Assembly (NCBI GenBank): GCA_003427395.1
Contig: BFEA01000229.1
Location: forward strand, 2,082,780 to 2,146,555
Reading direction: 5' to 3'
From: Chara braunii
Lineage: Eukaryota; Streptophyta; Charophyceae; Charales; Characeae
Length of the DNA stretch: 63,776 nucleotides
The notes below the pieces were generated by a model. The model was not told where the DNA came from, searched no databases, and was given only the letters and a program-made list of their open reading frames with translations. Shown piece after piece: positions 9,709 to 19,289 of the stretch (position 1 is the stretch's first letter; the number at the start of each line of letters is the position of its first letter). The position numbers and the translations under genes were made by a program.

Positions 9709-10722
9709 CGTCAGCAGCTCGATCATGCATATAACTAAGGGACCGATCCGCGGCTCAGGTTTAATGAGCCAGCGCGACGTTGATCCCAGGCGCTTTGTTT
9801 CTCGAGGTCGCCTCGTGGTTCGGCTGCGGATGTCGGACAGCATAAGGCAGATGGCATGCGCAATGCACTCAAAGCTACAGATCTAAACATTCTTGCATTC
9901 TCGGACAAAATCCTGACGACAATCGTCTAATCAATGCCAAAGAGACGCACATTCTCATACATTCATTCACTGTGGAAGATGCGAAAAATGAGCCATGCAC
10001 AGGAAAGGATGGATCGCTTGCTTAGTACACACGCATCCACCGTTCACAAGACAAGAAGACGGGGTCCTTGCGCAGGCGGATTACCCAGGAAACTAAAAGG
10101 TGCAAGAAGTGGCGCAAGACGGGTCCAAGATTCAGATGATCAAGAAAGGAAAATGGGCGCGCAGAGAGCAAGGCGGGAGAGGGGGAGAGAGAAAGGAAAA
10201 CAGTTACGGGGCGAGAGAAAGAGGAGGGAGAAGGGGAAAGGAGTGTGGGAGGAAAGCTTTGCATGCGCGGCGCCGTCAACAAAAAGAGAGAAAAAGGCAC
10301 CGAAACAGTTACAGCCTAATTCAAAATTGAAATCACCATATCCGCGCGTGAAAGAGCGACGCGGGAAAAGAAAATCCTATGCCTATTCGTATTCGCACAA
10401 AATTCCAAGAGTTTTTTCCGACGCGACCAAGAACATTCACACACGCGAAAAGGACACGTCGATGTTACGCTTATCCCGGAATTCCCAACTGCCGAGCTCA
10501 ATTCCTAGTGCGTTCGCTAAGGCGCACGTAATTTCCTATGTATTTCCCGAATTGCAGAAAGGAAAAGCAGAACCCGGTAGTCGAAAAAGCTATCCGAAAG
10601 ATGGGAGCCAAGAACGTGGTATCCAAAATCAAGAAAACGAAGCGGGGTTTTTATGGGGTTGGTATGATGCAAGCAGAAAGGGGTACGAAAGATAGCACGG
10701 GTTCAGGAAGTGGTTCGTCACA
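8798..10722 (-). repeat. 5' LTR of gypsy-1 (right copy)
   Basis: It matches the left LTR at both ends (8798-8940 and 10085-10722). A (GA)n microsatellite at 9638-9699 and an unmatched middle make it about 1,925 bases, against about 1,446 on the left. On the minus strand it starts TGTGACGAA and runs up to the PBS. The 3' portion contains small indels relative to the left copy, for example an extra AGACGGGTCCAAGATT near 10120. No CDS is supported inside it. Confidence 0.7.
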
Positions 10723-11543
10723 GGTCGGTGCACTATCTGCAACAAGCACAAAGTTTGTCGGGAGGTAGGGGACCTCGAAACAGTTGAAAGGCCTCCTTTC
10801 CCAAGTCGATTTTGTGGTCCTCCAAGGTTTCCACTGGATGTCTAGGCAGGCAATCAGTTTTGAGAATTTGTTATTCGGATCCTGCCACAACTCGTAGTAA
10901 GACAGACCTATTATTTCCCTGGCAGCCGGGTCCTTCTCCTCACGCCACGCCTCTTTCATTTCTTTCCATTCATCTTGCGTTCGGGTTCTTCTATTGCCTG
11001 TTGTGCTTGTTGCAGGCCGAATTGATGATGTCTTCTTTCGAAGGCACATCTAGCTCTCCATGCGAGCATTGGCAGGAGCAAACGCATGTAGGTGAAGAGA
11101 TTGGATGCGAAAGAAGACCATCGAGTCAGCAAGTGCTGACTTTTGCTGAGGAGAAGGAGACCTAAGTTCCAGGGGATGTGATACCCTGTGAGGAAGTGGA
11201 ATGTTGCGTCCCGCCATTGCCATATTTGGGTGACCATTTGACACGCCAGCAGGCAGTGTTCCAGAGTTGCCTTGGTTGGCGGCGTTGCTCTTCCACAGTA
11301 TAAACAAATGGGGGACAACAGTCCTTTGTGTTCCAGGTTCGTTCTGGATACCAGTCAGTCGGGGGTGGGGAGGCATCGATGCAATATCTGCCATTGAAGG
11401 GATCTGAGGTTTGTTGGCATGACCTTGGAGTACGTGACCCATCACAGATTATGCATCAGTTGTGCCTTAAGCGGTGAGTCCCGTTCCCATCTTTGGGTCA
11501 CGATTTGGTCGAGGGGCAGGTTCGGGCACGAGGCTCGGTAGAC
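10723..11543 (-). pseudogene. LINE-A ORF2 C-terminus with zf-RVT zinc motif
   Basis: The minus strand encodes CLYCGRATPPTKATLEHC and then LLACQMVTQIWQW, the zinc-binding region that ends many plant LINE reverse transcriptases. Two overlapping frames (10956-11318 and 10651-11049) indicate a frameshift near 11000. Downstream coding includes ARCAFERRHHQFG and DEWKEMKEAWREE and runs straight into the gypsy-1 LTR at 10722. Upstream it joins in frame with 16039 onward across the DNA-transposon insertion. Confidence 0.8.
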
Positions 11544-11552
11544 CTGTGTTAC

Positions 11553-11640
11553 CGCGCGTTTATTGAACGTGCATTTCACGTTCAGGCTTTGAACGCGGTG
11601 AACGCGCGTTCACTGAACAGCGGTAAACGCGTTTGACGTG
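11553..11640. repeat. Left subterminal GAACGCG motif cluster
   Basis: About 90 bases behind the left terminus carry repeated, orientation-mixed versions of TTGAACGCG and AACGCGCG. Clustered short subterminal motifs are typical transposase-binding arrays in hAT elements; here that role is inferred only from position. Confidence 0.6.
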
Positions 11641-12263
11641 TTTGCGCAGGGGGTTGTGCGGGGTGGGGGGGGGCTTTGGGCAATGTGGGGAGCGGCGGCG
11701 GTGCTTCGGGACACTGTGGGCAGTGTGGGGAGCGGCAGCATCGCTTGGGCGGGGGTTGTCGGCCAATGCACCAGACGAAACGGTGAAAAAAAAAAAAGTG
11801 TGAATTTGTGTGTCTGTGTGTGTGAATGCTCCTTTTTTTTTTCGGGGGGGGTGGGGGAAACCCCCTAACACGGCTCAGATGGCCCATGCAGGCTCTCTAA
11901 AGGGTCCTCGCAGCCATGTGGCGTAGACCCCCCCACCAAAATCGAGGCAGGCAGTGAGTATGAGGTAGAGCACCAGCTAGCCGAATATATCCTCAGGATT
12001 CAAGTTGAGGTCCGTGTTTCAGCAGTTATGGGTTGCTCTACCTCATACTCACTGCCTGCCTCGTGGAGGATGTGCCTATCGTGGTCGAAACAGCCTGACA
12101 CTGTGGCTCCATCCTAGCCAGCAGTGACCATTATTCACTCGAACATTTTTTAATGTATCGGGACCACTTCAAGAGTCAGGTGCAGTTACGAATCTCTGGG
12201 ATGTTTGCATTTGGCGAGTGGTGCGGCACGGCAAGGCAAGGCCCATGCGGACAAACGAATCTT

Positions 12264-12387
12264 GGGGCCTCGCTGCACTACTCTCGACATGCACAAAGAC
12301 AAAAATATTGGTGGTGTATCTTTCCATATTCTAGCGGAAGATTCACTCTCGTTTTGCACATTTCGAGAGAAGTGCAGCAAGGCCCTT
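12264..12387. repeat. Palindromic hairpin element, copy A
   Basis: The arms GGGCCTCGCTGCACTACTCT and the corresponding AGAGAAGTGCAGCAAGGCCC pair almost fully, enclosing an asymmetric loop with the core CATATTCTAGCGGAAGATTC followed by a TCTCGTTTTGCACAT-like block. It resembles a foldback MITE or a structured RNA gene. Copies B and C lie in the same DNA transposon. Confidence 0.75.
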
Positions 12388-12430
12388 GGTCTCTGCACAT
12401 GGAGGATGTGCCTAAGGGCATAACACAGTA

Positions 12431-12452
12431 ACCGTTGGCATAAGCCAACGGT
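12431..12452. repeat. Perfect hairpin CCGTTGG..CCAACGG
   Basis: ACCGTTGG, loop CATAAG, CCAACGGT forms an 8-bp perfect stem. The same sequence with a duplicated loop recurs at 52945-52976. Confidence 0.6.
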
Positions 12453-12548
12453 TTTATTACTGCAAAAAAAAAAAAAAAAAAAAAAAGCGGCGCCAGATGG
12501 CGCCCACAGAAGTGGCAGGGGACTTAGTGTCCCCAAAAGCACACAGTA

Positions 12549-12672
12549 GGGGCCTCGCTGCACTGCTCTCGAAGTGTGCAAAACGAGAGTGAATCTTTCG
12601 CTAGAATATGGAAAAATACACGGCCATGATTTTTGTCTTTTGTGCATTTCAAGAGTAGTGCAGCGAGGCCCT
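12549..12672. repeat. Palindromic hairpin element, copy B (inverted loop)
   Basis: It has the same arms as copy A (GGGGCCTCGCTGCACT and AGTGCAGCGAGGCCC), but the asymmetric central segment is the reverse complement of that in copy A: GAGAGTGAATCTTTCGCTAG on the plus strand. Arms and loop together make it a full inverted copy, 162 bp from copy A. Confidence 0.75.
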
Positions 12673-12726
12673 AGGTGCCGGTTGAAAACGGGCAGCCGTT
12701 TGTTTGTTTTTTTTTTTTTTTTTTTT

Positions 12727-12838
12727 NNNNNNNNNNNNNNNNNNNNNNNNNNNNNNNNNNNNNNNNNNNNNNNNNNNNNNNNNNNNNNNNNNNNNNNNNN
12801 NNNNNNNNNNNNNNNNNNNNNNNNNNNNNNNNNNNNNN
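12727..12838. other. Assembly gap (112 N) after poly-T
   Basis: An N run follows a T homopolymer at about 12704-12726. The true distance is unknown, and sequence on either side may not be contiguous. Confidence 0.98.
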
Positions 12839-13539
12839 GAGGTCGGGGACCTCACAATTCAACCCAGAGTTATCCTGGCAGCCTCAGCCAGTTTCGCTTA
12901 TGAGCCCAGCACGACTCCTGATCCAACTGTTCAGAATATCTCAGAGAGAATACCTACTGGAAACCGAGTCCAGCGTACCCGCCTAATATGCTTTCCAAAA
13001 GTAAGCTTGAAGCAAAAGGTGAGCTATCAGATACAACCAAGCTCCATTACTTCACAATCCAAGAGCCCAGTTGTCCCCCACTGGGGTTGATGATCTCTTT
13101 ACATACTTGTTCACCCAAAAACCCCTTCCCTAAGAACTTTCTAAGACGGGAAAGCCAAGGATCACCATTCCAGAAATACACCAAACGGACCTAAAATCGG
13201 TCTAACTTAATTCCGGTCACAAAAACCAATCGTTGAAAAGCCCTGAATCTCCCGAAAAAAGGACGGGCTACTGATGCCCTATACAGGAAAATATTCAAAT
13301 AACTAAATAACTGAGGCTTGGGGGAAAAACTTGCTCGAGACAGACTTCATCTATGACCTTTCGGAACAAACAATATTAGCTAATTCTGATTACGTAGCCA
13401 TGATGACAATTGGATTCTGCCATTTGTTGTCATATGCCCAGGTGCGAAGAAACCAGGGGAGACCCTTGGTATTCGCTAATCTGCATAGAGACCAACCAAC
13501 TGTAATCGTTAGTCTGAGTTTTGCCTTGAGCTGAGCCTT
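12839..13539. other. Non-coding tract downstream of the nested LINE fragment
   Basis: I see no conserved motif or credible gene here. It follows, on the minus strand, the end of the nested LINE ORF2 at 13540 and may be its 3' untranslated region. No terminal poly-A is evident because of the N gap. Confidence 0.4.
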
Positions 13540-14860
13540 CTATTGAGGGACCGAGTAAACCTCTTCCCTGAAGACCTTAGCGTTACGAGCTAACCAAATA
13601 ACCTCCAGGAGAGCGCTCCGACAATTCATAGCAATATATCCTATGCCTGAAAGGAAATTCGCCTCTGTGGGTAGTAGACCCGTGAGCCACCAGTTATCAA
13701 ACCATGGCATTTCTTCACCATATAGGCTTGACCAGTATTTCTTCCACCATTCCAACAGCTCATCTACCAGTGGGCAGTAGAGCCACAAATGAGAGTGATT
13801 CTCCCATCCCCAATCGCAGCGTCGGCATGTAGTAGGGATATCCATGCCTTTGGTTGATAGCCAAACTGCAATTGGAGTGATGAGAAGAGTTTGTAGCCAA
13901 ATGATACCTGCTTGCTTCTGTGCTGGGATGTTCGTCAAGGCTGACCAAAGCAGGAAAAGTTTCTTCTCAGTTATCCCTTCCAGTTGTTGCTGATCTGCCC
14001 TCTTCAATGCCAAAGTAACCGGTTTCACTGAGGCTTTTGCACATTGTACCTCCACTCCTGTCTTCGATATGTATTGAAGGAGTGGTGTGAAGACATGGCC
14101 AGATCTGAAGCTCTTTCATCCGTACAGGAGGGGTTCGACGCGGTAGGAGTCTACATTTCTACCCAGGTTTGCTGTAACCTTTCCTTTGCCATCTTCCACG
14201 AAAGAAACCCGCACTTCCTGTAATCCTATTGTGGAGGGCACCTGTTTATCTCCTGTCAGGTGAAGCCGCCCCGTCTGTTGGTGGATAGGTAGGAGATTCC
14301 ACGTCTGTACTTTCTGTCCTGTATTCTAATCCGGTCCTAAGACCCTCCAGATTACGTTGGACTGATCCGACGACCTTACCCAGGTATCCCTAGAGTTCTC
14401 CGCTTCGTTGTGTAGCAGGTAGGCCCAAGCTTGAGGGATTGCATCCAGTAATTTCTCATAGTTATCAGACAAGTTATGAATTCTGGAAAGTTTCCTTCTC
14501 AGAGCTCCTACTTCTAACCAGTCTGATGTTAGCGGATCCCATATGTCTTTGACTTGAATAACTCCCTTCTTAATCCATACTATACCAAAGTTCGATTCCC
14601 CCCCGGATGCTGCAAATGGGAGGCCGTTAAGCTACAAAATAAGGGGGTTATCGAACAAAATTTGATTAAGGCACTCCATTTTAGTTATGGGCTGCTTCCA
14701 CGCTGATGGTTTGAGCTTGTTCCATGCACTAAGGATACTGCGCCAGATTCTTGACCGAGGGTGGTGAGCAGTGAAGGATGGTATCAAAAGGCAGAGCCAC
14801 AGGTTTGACTTGACCTCTAGTCCCCATTCACTGCCCATGATTTACTCCGCCATGTACGTC
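13540..14860 (-). pseudogene. Nested LINE ORF2 C-terminal fragment (LINE-C)
   Basis: Minus-strand coding with a zf-RVT-type motif: CRRCDWGWENHSHLWLYC followed by PLVDELLEWWKKYW. Upstream sequence in the same orientation (WIKKGVIQVKDIWDP, YEKLLDAIPQAWAYL) is the pre-zinc connection region of plant LINE ORF2. The motif differs from LINE-A, so it is a different lineage, lying within the DNA transposon. Several stops and frame changes occur, and neither EN nor RT remains. Confidence 0.75.
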
Positions 14861-15120
14861 CACAGCTTCTGGCAGCCGTTTTAAGGTAGGACAATTTCTT
14901 TTTTTTCTTCATTCGTTTTATCATTTCCTTTAGATTCATTAGTTAGTTTTTTTTTCTCTTTTTTTTAGAGAGACGTTCGTTCGTTTTACGAACGGGCTGA
15001 AGGAAGAAGGGGGGGATTTATGCTCAGATTGCGGTTCGATACAGGGTGTTACAGTACTTGGTTGCCTTTGGATCTGGCGCATTTCTGCACCAGATACAGA
15101 CGCGAGGTGGGAAGTTGGGA

Positions 15121-15123
<3 letters not shown>

Positions 15124-15178
<55 letters not shown>
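15124..15178. repeat. (GA)n microsatellite beside the hammerhead
   Basis: A GA dinucleotide run of about 55 bases, 20 bases from the hammerhead at 15198. Confidence 0.95.
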
Positions 15179-15181
<3 letters not shown>

Positions 15182-15197
15182 AGGGATGATCCCGACA

Positions 15198-15251
15198 GGC
15201 TGTTTCGTCGGGCTTTCACCAACTCATCAGGGGGTTACAACCCCGACAGCC
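15198..15251 (-). ncRNA. Hammerhead ribozyme, type III, canonical (HHR3)
   Basis: On the minus strand all invariant hammerhead parts occur in order. Stem III 5' strand GGCUGU is followed by the cleavage nucleotide C17 (a GUC site; scission between 15245 and 15244). Then come hairpin stem I (GGGGUU/AACCCC), core CUGAUGA, stem II GUUGG/CCGAC with loop UGAAAGC, core GAA, and stem III 3' strand ACAGCC. Stem III is a perfect 6-bp helix and is open, which makes the topology type III as in plant retrozymes and viroids. No core residue is altered, so self-cleavage is predicted. Flanking sequence to about 15345 is homologous to the unit at 52.4-52.7 kb. Confidence 0.9.
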
Positions 15252-15438
15252 CATCTGAGGATGGGCAACCTGAATGAACCTACCCGCAGAACTCATGGGT
15301 ATGCAGAAGTTGTAGGTAAGTTTTTTTGTTTGTTTGTTTGTTTGTTTGTTTTTAGTTTTTTTTCTTTTTTTCTTCTTTGTTTTCTCCCCTTCCCGTTCGT
15401 TTTGCTTCCATGTTCAAAAGACACATGCAGTGGCCCTA

Positions 15439-15549
15439 AGGGCCTCTACACAACACAGACAAAACATATGGCGGCGTATTATTCCATATTTTGCAGAAGA
15501 TTCGTTCTAGTTTTGCACATTTGGTGAGTAGTGCAGCAGCCAAGCCCTG
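15439..15549. repeat. Palindromic hairpin element, copy C
   Basis: A diverged copy of the element at 12264: GGGCCTCTACAC, then TTCCATATTTTGCAGAAGAT with TTTTGCACATTTGG, then AGTGCAGCAGCCAAGCCC. The arms are less perfect than in A and B, but the central core is clearly conserved. Confidence 0.6.
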
Positions 15550-15942
15550 TGCAGAGACCAACACGGACGTGAGCAACCCATAACTGCCGAAACACAGACC
15601 TGAACTTGAGTCCTGAGGATATATTCGGCCAGCTCGTGCTCTACACCATACTCACTGCGTGCCTCGATTTTGAGGGAGGGTCTGCACTTTAGTGTTGCGA
15701 GGACCCTCCAGATAGCATGCATGGGCCGTCTGAGGCGTGTTAGGGGAATTTCCCCACCGCCCCCCCCCCAAAAAAAAGACCTTTCATATGGCGAGGGGTG
15801 ACGCAGTAGGGGGGGTGGGCCTCCGGGGGGGCTTTTTTTTGCACTTTTGGGGTTTGTTGAACGAGGCCCACCACCCCATAGTCCGCGATGCCCATGCGCG
15901 CTCCCTGGGGTCACGTTCAATTTTTTTGTGCCTCGTGGCGAG

Positions 15943-16030
15943 CAGCGCGTTTGAACGCAATTGAACGCGGCCCCGGGGGGTATGAACGCGCGCGTTTGAA
16001 CGAGAACGCGCGTTCGGCGCGTTCAACCGG
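15943..16030. repeat. Right subterminal GAACGCG motif cluster
   Basis: Repeated GTTTGAACGC, TTGAACGCGG and GAACGCGCG motifs fill the last 90 bases before the right terminus of the DNA transposon, mirroring the left end. Confidence 0.6.
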
Positions 16031-16038
16031 TTACACAG

Positions 16039-17207
16039 CGGTAGACCCCTTTAACCGTATATTCCCAGAAGTTCATGGGTTTGTGACCTGGCCATTCCCA
16101 TTCGTCTGGGTCAAATGACAGTCTTGCCACTGGCGTGGTCGGTTCATACACATAGTATCCTTTGTTAGTGTCCCTCACCACCCTTGCATGCATAAGCCCT
16201 TCCCACTTCTCAGAGGCATCCAAGTCTTCATTTCTGATAAGTTTGGAGCACCTAACTTCCGGGAGTTGGGGTTGGTAGGCCTCCAATAAGCATTGGCCCT
16301 CCACAATTTTATGAACTCTGTATATGACTTGAGGTCGGGTCCGATCAGCATACTTGGCCACCCAATAATTTTGCTAGACTGTGGGGCCCGCTTTAAGGGC
16401 AAGGCGTCAGGACAGTGGGATGGCTTCCCCTAACTAGCAGGCATTGGGTTCCAGTGATTTAGCATGTTTTAATATATGCTGCAACTGATCAGTGGTGGCC
16501 CTGTCCGCATTTATCGGGTCTCATAGGTCCCCGGCGGTGAAGACCCTTTTCCTTGCCCAAGTGAGCCGAGGCGAGTTCGAAGTGAGGGTGAAGGGATTGC
16601 CTTCTCCGTCGAGGATGTAAGGGTTGCCGAATAGGGGTTGCCTCAATACATTGTGCCATCTATTCGAGGGTCACGTCAACTTCGGGCATCTTTTCCTCCA
16701 CAACTTGAGCATGTTGGGTCACAGAGGATCAAGGGGAATGTCGAGCCTGGTGGCTTGCACCGGGTTGTCGGCTTGTGTCTGATGTGGAGGGGCGGGTATT
16801 GACCAATGGGAGTTAGTGAGCCATCTGAAGGGGTGCACCCGAATAAATGTCTGTGGGTGCGGGGCCAAATTGATTATTTGCAAGCAGGCCAATGACCGCC
16901 ACGAGATATCATTGCCTATGAGTAGCTTGGCAAGGATTTTAAAAATCAGGGCTTCACTTTCCCTTTCTGGGTCCAATATCCCTAATCCGCCTGCAACTCT
17001 TGACTGGGTGAGGATGTCCCAACCGACTTTGCTCATACACCCCTGAGATCTTGCACTATTCTTTCACAAGTAGTAGGTTGTGAGCGCCCTTTTCAGCCTC
17101 GTATATTGTTGAGGTTTCAGCGGCCATACTGCTAGTTTATACCAAATGGCCGAGGTCATTTCAACCAAACTCCATACCAATGTATAGAGTGCACTTCTTA
17201 CTAACAT

Positions 17208-17243
<36 letters not shown>

Positions 17244-17290
17244 NNNNAAAAAAAAAAAACACACACACACATAAAACAGCAACCCAAAAG
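16039..17290 (-). pseudogene. LINE-A ORF2 thumb and connection region
   Basis: Minus-strand segments include VGWDILTQSRVAGGLGILD, the plant LINE motif of the type W..v..p...GGLGi that follows the RT domain, and HKIVEGQCLLEAYQPQLPE closer to the insertion. A short A-run with four N (17221-17259) interrupts the region, probably a later poly-A insertion or an assembly patch. The frame reaches the DNA-transposon edge at 16039 as VKGVYR. Confidence 0.65.
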
Positions 17291-17899
17291 TGTATTTTCA
17301 AGCAATTTTGGCATGAAACACGTCATCCAAATTTCAGGATTTTCAGGCCTCCCAACAGCACAAATTCTAATAACCCAAATAATACCAAATTTGGCAGACA
17401 GCAACCTTAAACCAAAACAAAAACAGGCAAAAAAACAAAAAAACAAAAAAACAAAAATTTGACCCCCAAACCCTAATTTCAGTTTTGGTCCCGTTAGTCA
17501 GGAGCTGAAAATGGAGGTCCCCGTTAACCATAATCGACCCCCCATTTTTCAGGTAAATTTATAAGAAAACCATAAGGCCAGGAGCTGAAAATGGAGGTCC
17601 CCGTTAACCATTTGTGAAATGGCTGCCAATATGGCATTGTTAATTGCTAGGGCGCAACCTACTAAGGATGTATGTAGTCCATCCCATTTGGTCAGGCGAT
17701 CAAGTGTCATATTAACCAGTGTGTCCCCATGATCCGGCGGGGGCCCTACGACCGTTAGTCTCACCCCCAAAATTCTTATGGCCTCTTCCCACCCGGCCCA
17801 TGCGACACTTGGGATGGAGCCACCAACCTTACGTTTTGGAACCCCAATTAACTTTCATAACTGCAGCCAGAGAGAAGAGGTGTATCACCTGAGTCACGG

Positions 17900-19263
17900 C
17901 TTGCAGGCTGGTCGCATCTGCTCGTATGAGCACCGTGAGGTCGTCTGCAAACAGTGATGTGACCGGGATGAGGTACTTAGGGAGTTCTAGGATTTAAATT
18001 TTGTTGATGTCGGGATGTGCTTTGATTAGGGAGGCTCGGGTCTCCATGACAATCACAAAAAGCAAAGGTGTTATGGGATCCTGTTGTCTAACCGATCATT
18101 GGAGTTGGATCAATGGTGACAAGTGTCAATTTAGCATGATGTTTGTGAATGCTGTCCTATGAAGGACCTGCAGAAGGTCGTACCGAAGTTATTTTGTTCA
18201 AGCACATATCCAAGAAGTCCCAATCAACATGGTCGTACGCCTTTTCAAAATCAATGAACAAGATGATCGTCGCTTGGACCTTGCGCTGGCGGGGGTATTT
18301 GATGGTCTTGTTGACGAGCATAATATTGCCTTGGATATTTCGAATGGTCATGAACCTCGATTGATCCGGGTGAATCAACATGTTCGTCATAGGCAACAAC
18401 CGGTTGGTCAGGGCTTTGGAAACCAACTTGTAGGGGACCGGGAGGAGAGTGATTGGTCTATAATTTCTAATGCCCTCCTTGTCTCATTTTTTATAAAGAA
18501 GTATGGTGACCCCTTCCCCTATCATGCCCCGGAATGAGTTTTCCTTTTGCACGGCTGCAACATATTCCATGAGGTCATTATTTAAGAGGTCCCAAAATTT
18601 AACCCAGAATTCCTTGGGGAATGAATCTATCCCTTGAGTTTTTTTGTCTTCCATTCCTTGCAGCGCCTCCCATATCTCTTGGGATGATAAGGTCTTGTCT
18701 AGCTCGTCCTTTTGTGTGGGGGTGAGGCACGATTGAATGACTTGCAGTAGTGATTCCCTTGCTTGCAGGATCTCGTTTGGGTGTTTTCGGGGTGTTTCAG
18801 ACATGAAGAGATTTCGGTAGTACTGGGAGACACAGTCAGCTATGATGTAGGCATTGGAGGCCATCAGGCCATTTTCATTTGACAGGTGTTTCGGTCTTGG
18901 GACTCTTGTTGCTCTTGTTCTGGCCTTCGCCTTATTGAAGAACGTCATGGTCATTGTTCCATCTATGTATTCCTTCTTAATTCTGGCTTGAATCCTCCAG
19001 GCTTGGGTTTGTTGATCTATATAGGTTTGGAGATTGTCTCGAGCTTCTTGCATTTTTTTGAAGGTCAGGCGGTGCAACGGATCTTCCATGAGCTGCTCGT
19101 CCCAACTTTTTAGCTCTCCCATGAGGGTATCAAAGACGGTCCTTCGGTCTCTCGCGTGCTGAATGGAAAATTTATTAGCCCTGTCCCTCAGTTGTGCTAT
19201 GCCTTTATTGAACGAGTCGACCATGTCCCCTACTGCGATTTTTGGGTTTGCCAATATCTCCAA
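17900..19263 (-). pseudogene. LINE-A ORF2 reverse transcriptase
   Basis: In order on the minus strand: a long EN-RT linker; KKTQGIDSFPKEFWVKFW, the RT entry motif; a TPTQKDELDKTLSSQEIWEA helix; PITLLPVPYKLVSKALTNRL; palm motif A in LFIDFEKAYDHVDWDFL; and palm motif C in LFADDLTVL near 17931-17954. Catalytic aspartates are kept in both motifs. A stop separates 18484 from 18426, and several frameshifts lie between motif A and motif C. The protein would nick-prime and copy LINE RNA at the target site. Confidence 0.85.
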
Positions 19264-19289
19264 AAGTCGTTGACCATGTCCTTGAATCG

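Larger units (their letters stand above)
708..10722 (-). mobile_element. Ty3/gypsy LTR retrotransposon (gypsy-1)
   Basis: Read on the minus strand, the order is 5' LTR, PBS, gag with CCHC knuckle, RT, RNase H, PHD finger, integrase, extra ORF, 3' LTR. RT before integrase defines Ty3/gypsy. Gag-pol runs in one frame over about 1,650 codons from 8661 to about 3690. It is interrupted only by stop codons at 8560 (TAA), 7840, 6778, about 6736, 5182 and 4255 (all TGA), plus one frameshift near 3660-3690. The right end abuts LINE-A coding sequence at 10723, so the element probably inserted into the LINE and cut off its 3' end. I could not identify a convincing 5-bp target-site duplication. Confidence 0.92.
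11544..16038. mobile_element. DNA transposon with 8-bp TSD (hAT-like, non-autonomous or composite)
   Basis: The ends are short inverted repeats: CTGTGTTACCG on the left and CTGTGTAACCG reading inward from the right (10 of 11 match). Behind them lie clustered GAACGCG motifs at both ends, and further in, longer inverted similarity (11905-12040 against 15560-15720). An 8-bp target duplication fits hAT, though P-, Merlin- or Zisupton-type elements also make about 8 bp, and hAT ends usually begin CA. No transposase is seen. The cargo comprises palindromic hairpins, an older LINE fragment, poly-A/T tracts, an N gap and a hammerhead ribozyme. Confidence 0.8.
11536..16046. repeat. 8-bp target-site duplication CGGTAGAC flanking 11544-16038
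   Basis: CGGTAGAC occurs at 11536-11543 and again at 16039-16046, exactly at the ends of the insertion. Removing one copy and the insert restores an uninterrupted LINE codon series on the minus strand (VKGVYR followed by ASCPNL), so this is a real duplication and not chance similarity. Confidence 0.88.

Noticed and set aside
12649-13090. Open frames spanning the N gap.
   Set aside because: They are open only because undefined bases carry no stops.
17221-17259. A LINE poly-A tail marking an element boundary at the A run with four N.
   Set aside because: LINE-A coding similarity continues on both sides and the orientation is wrong for a LINE-A tail. It may be a small insertion or an assembly patch.
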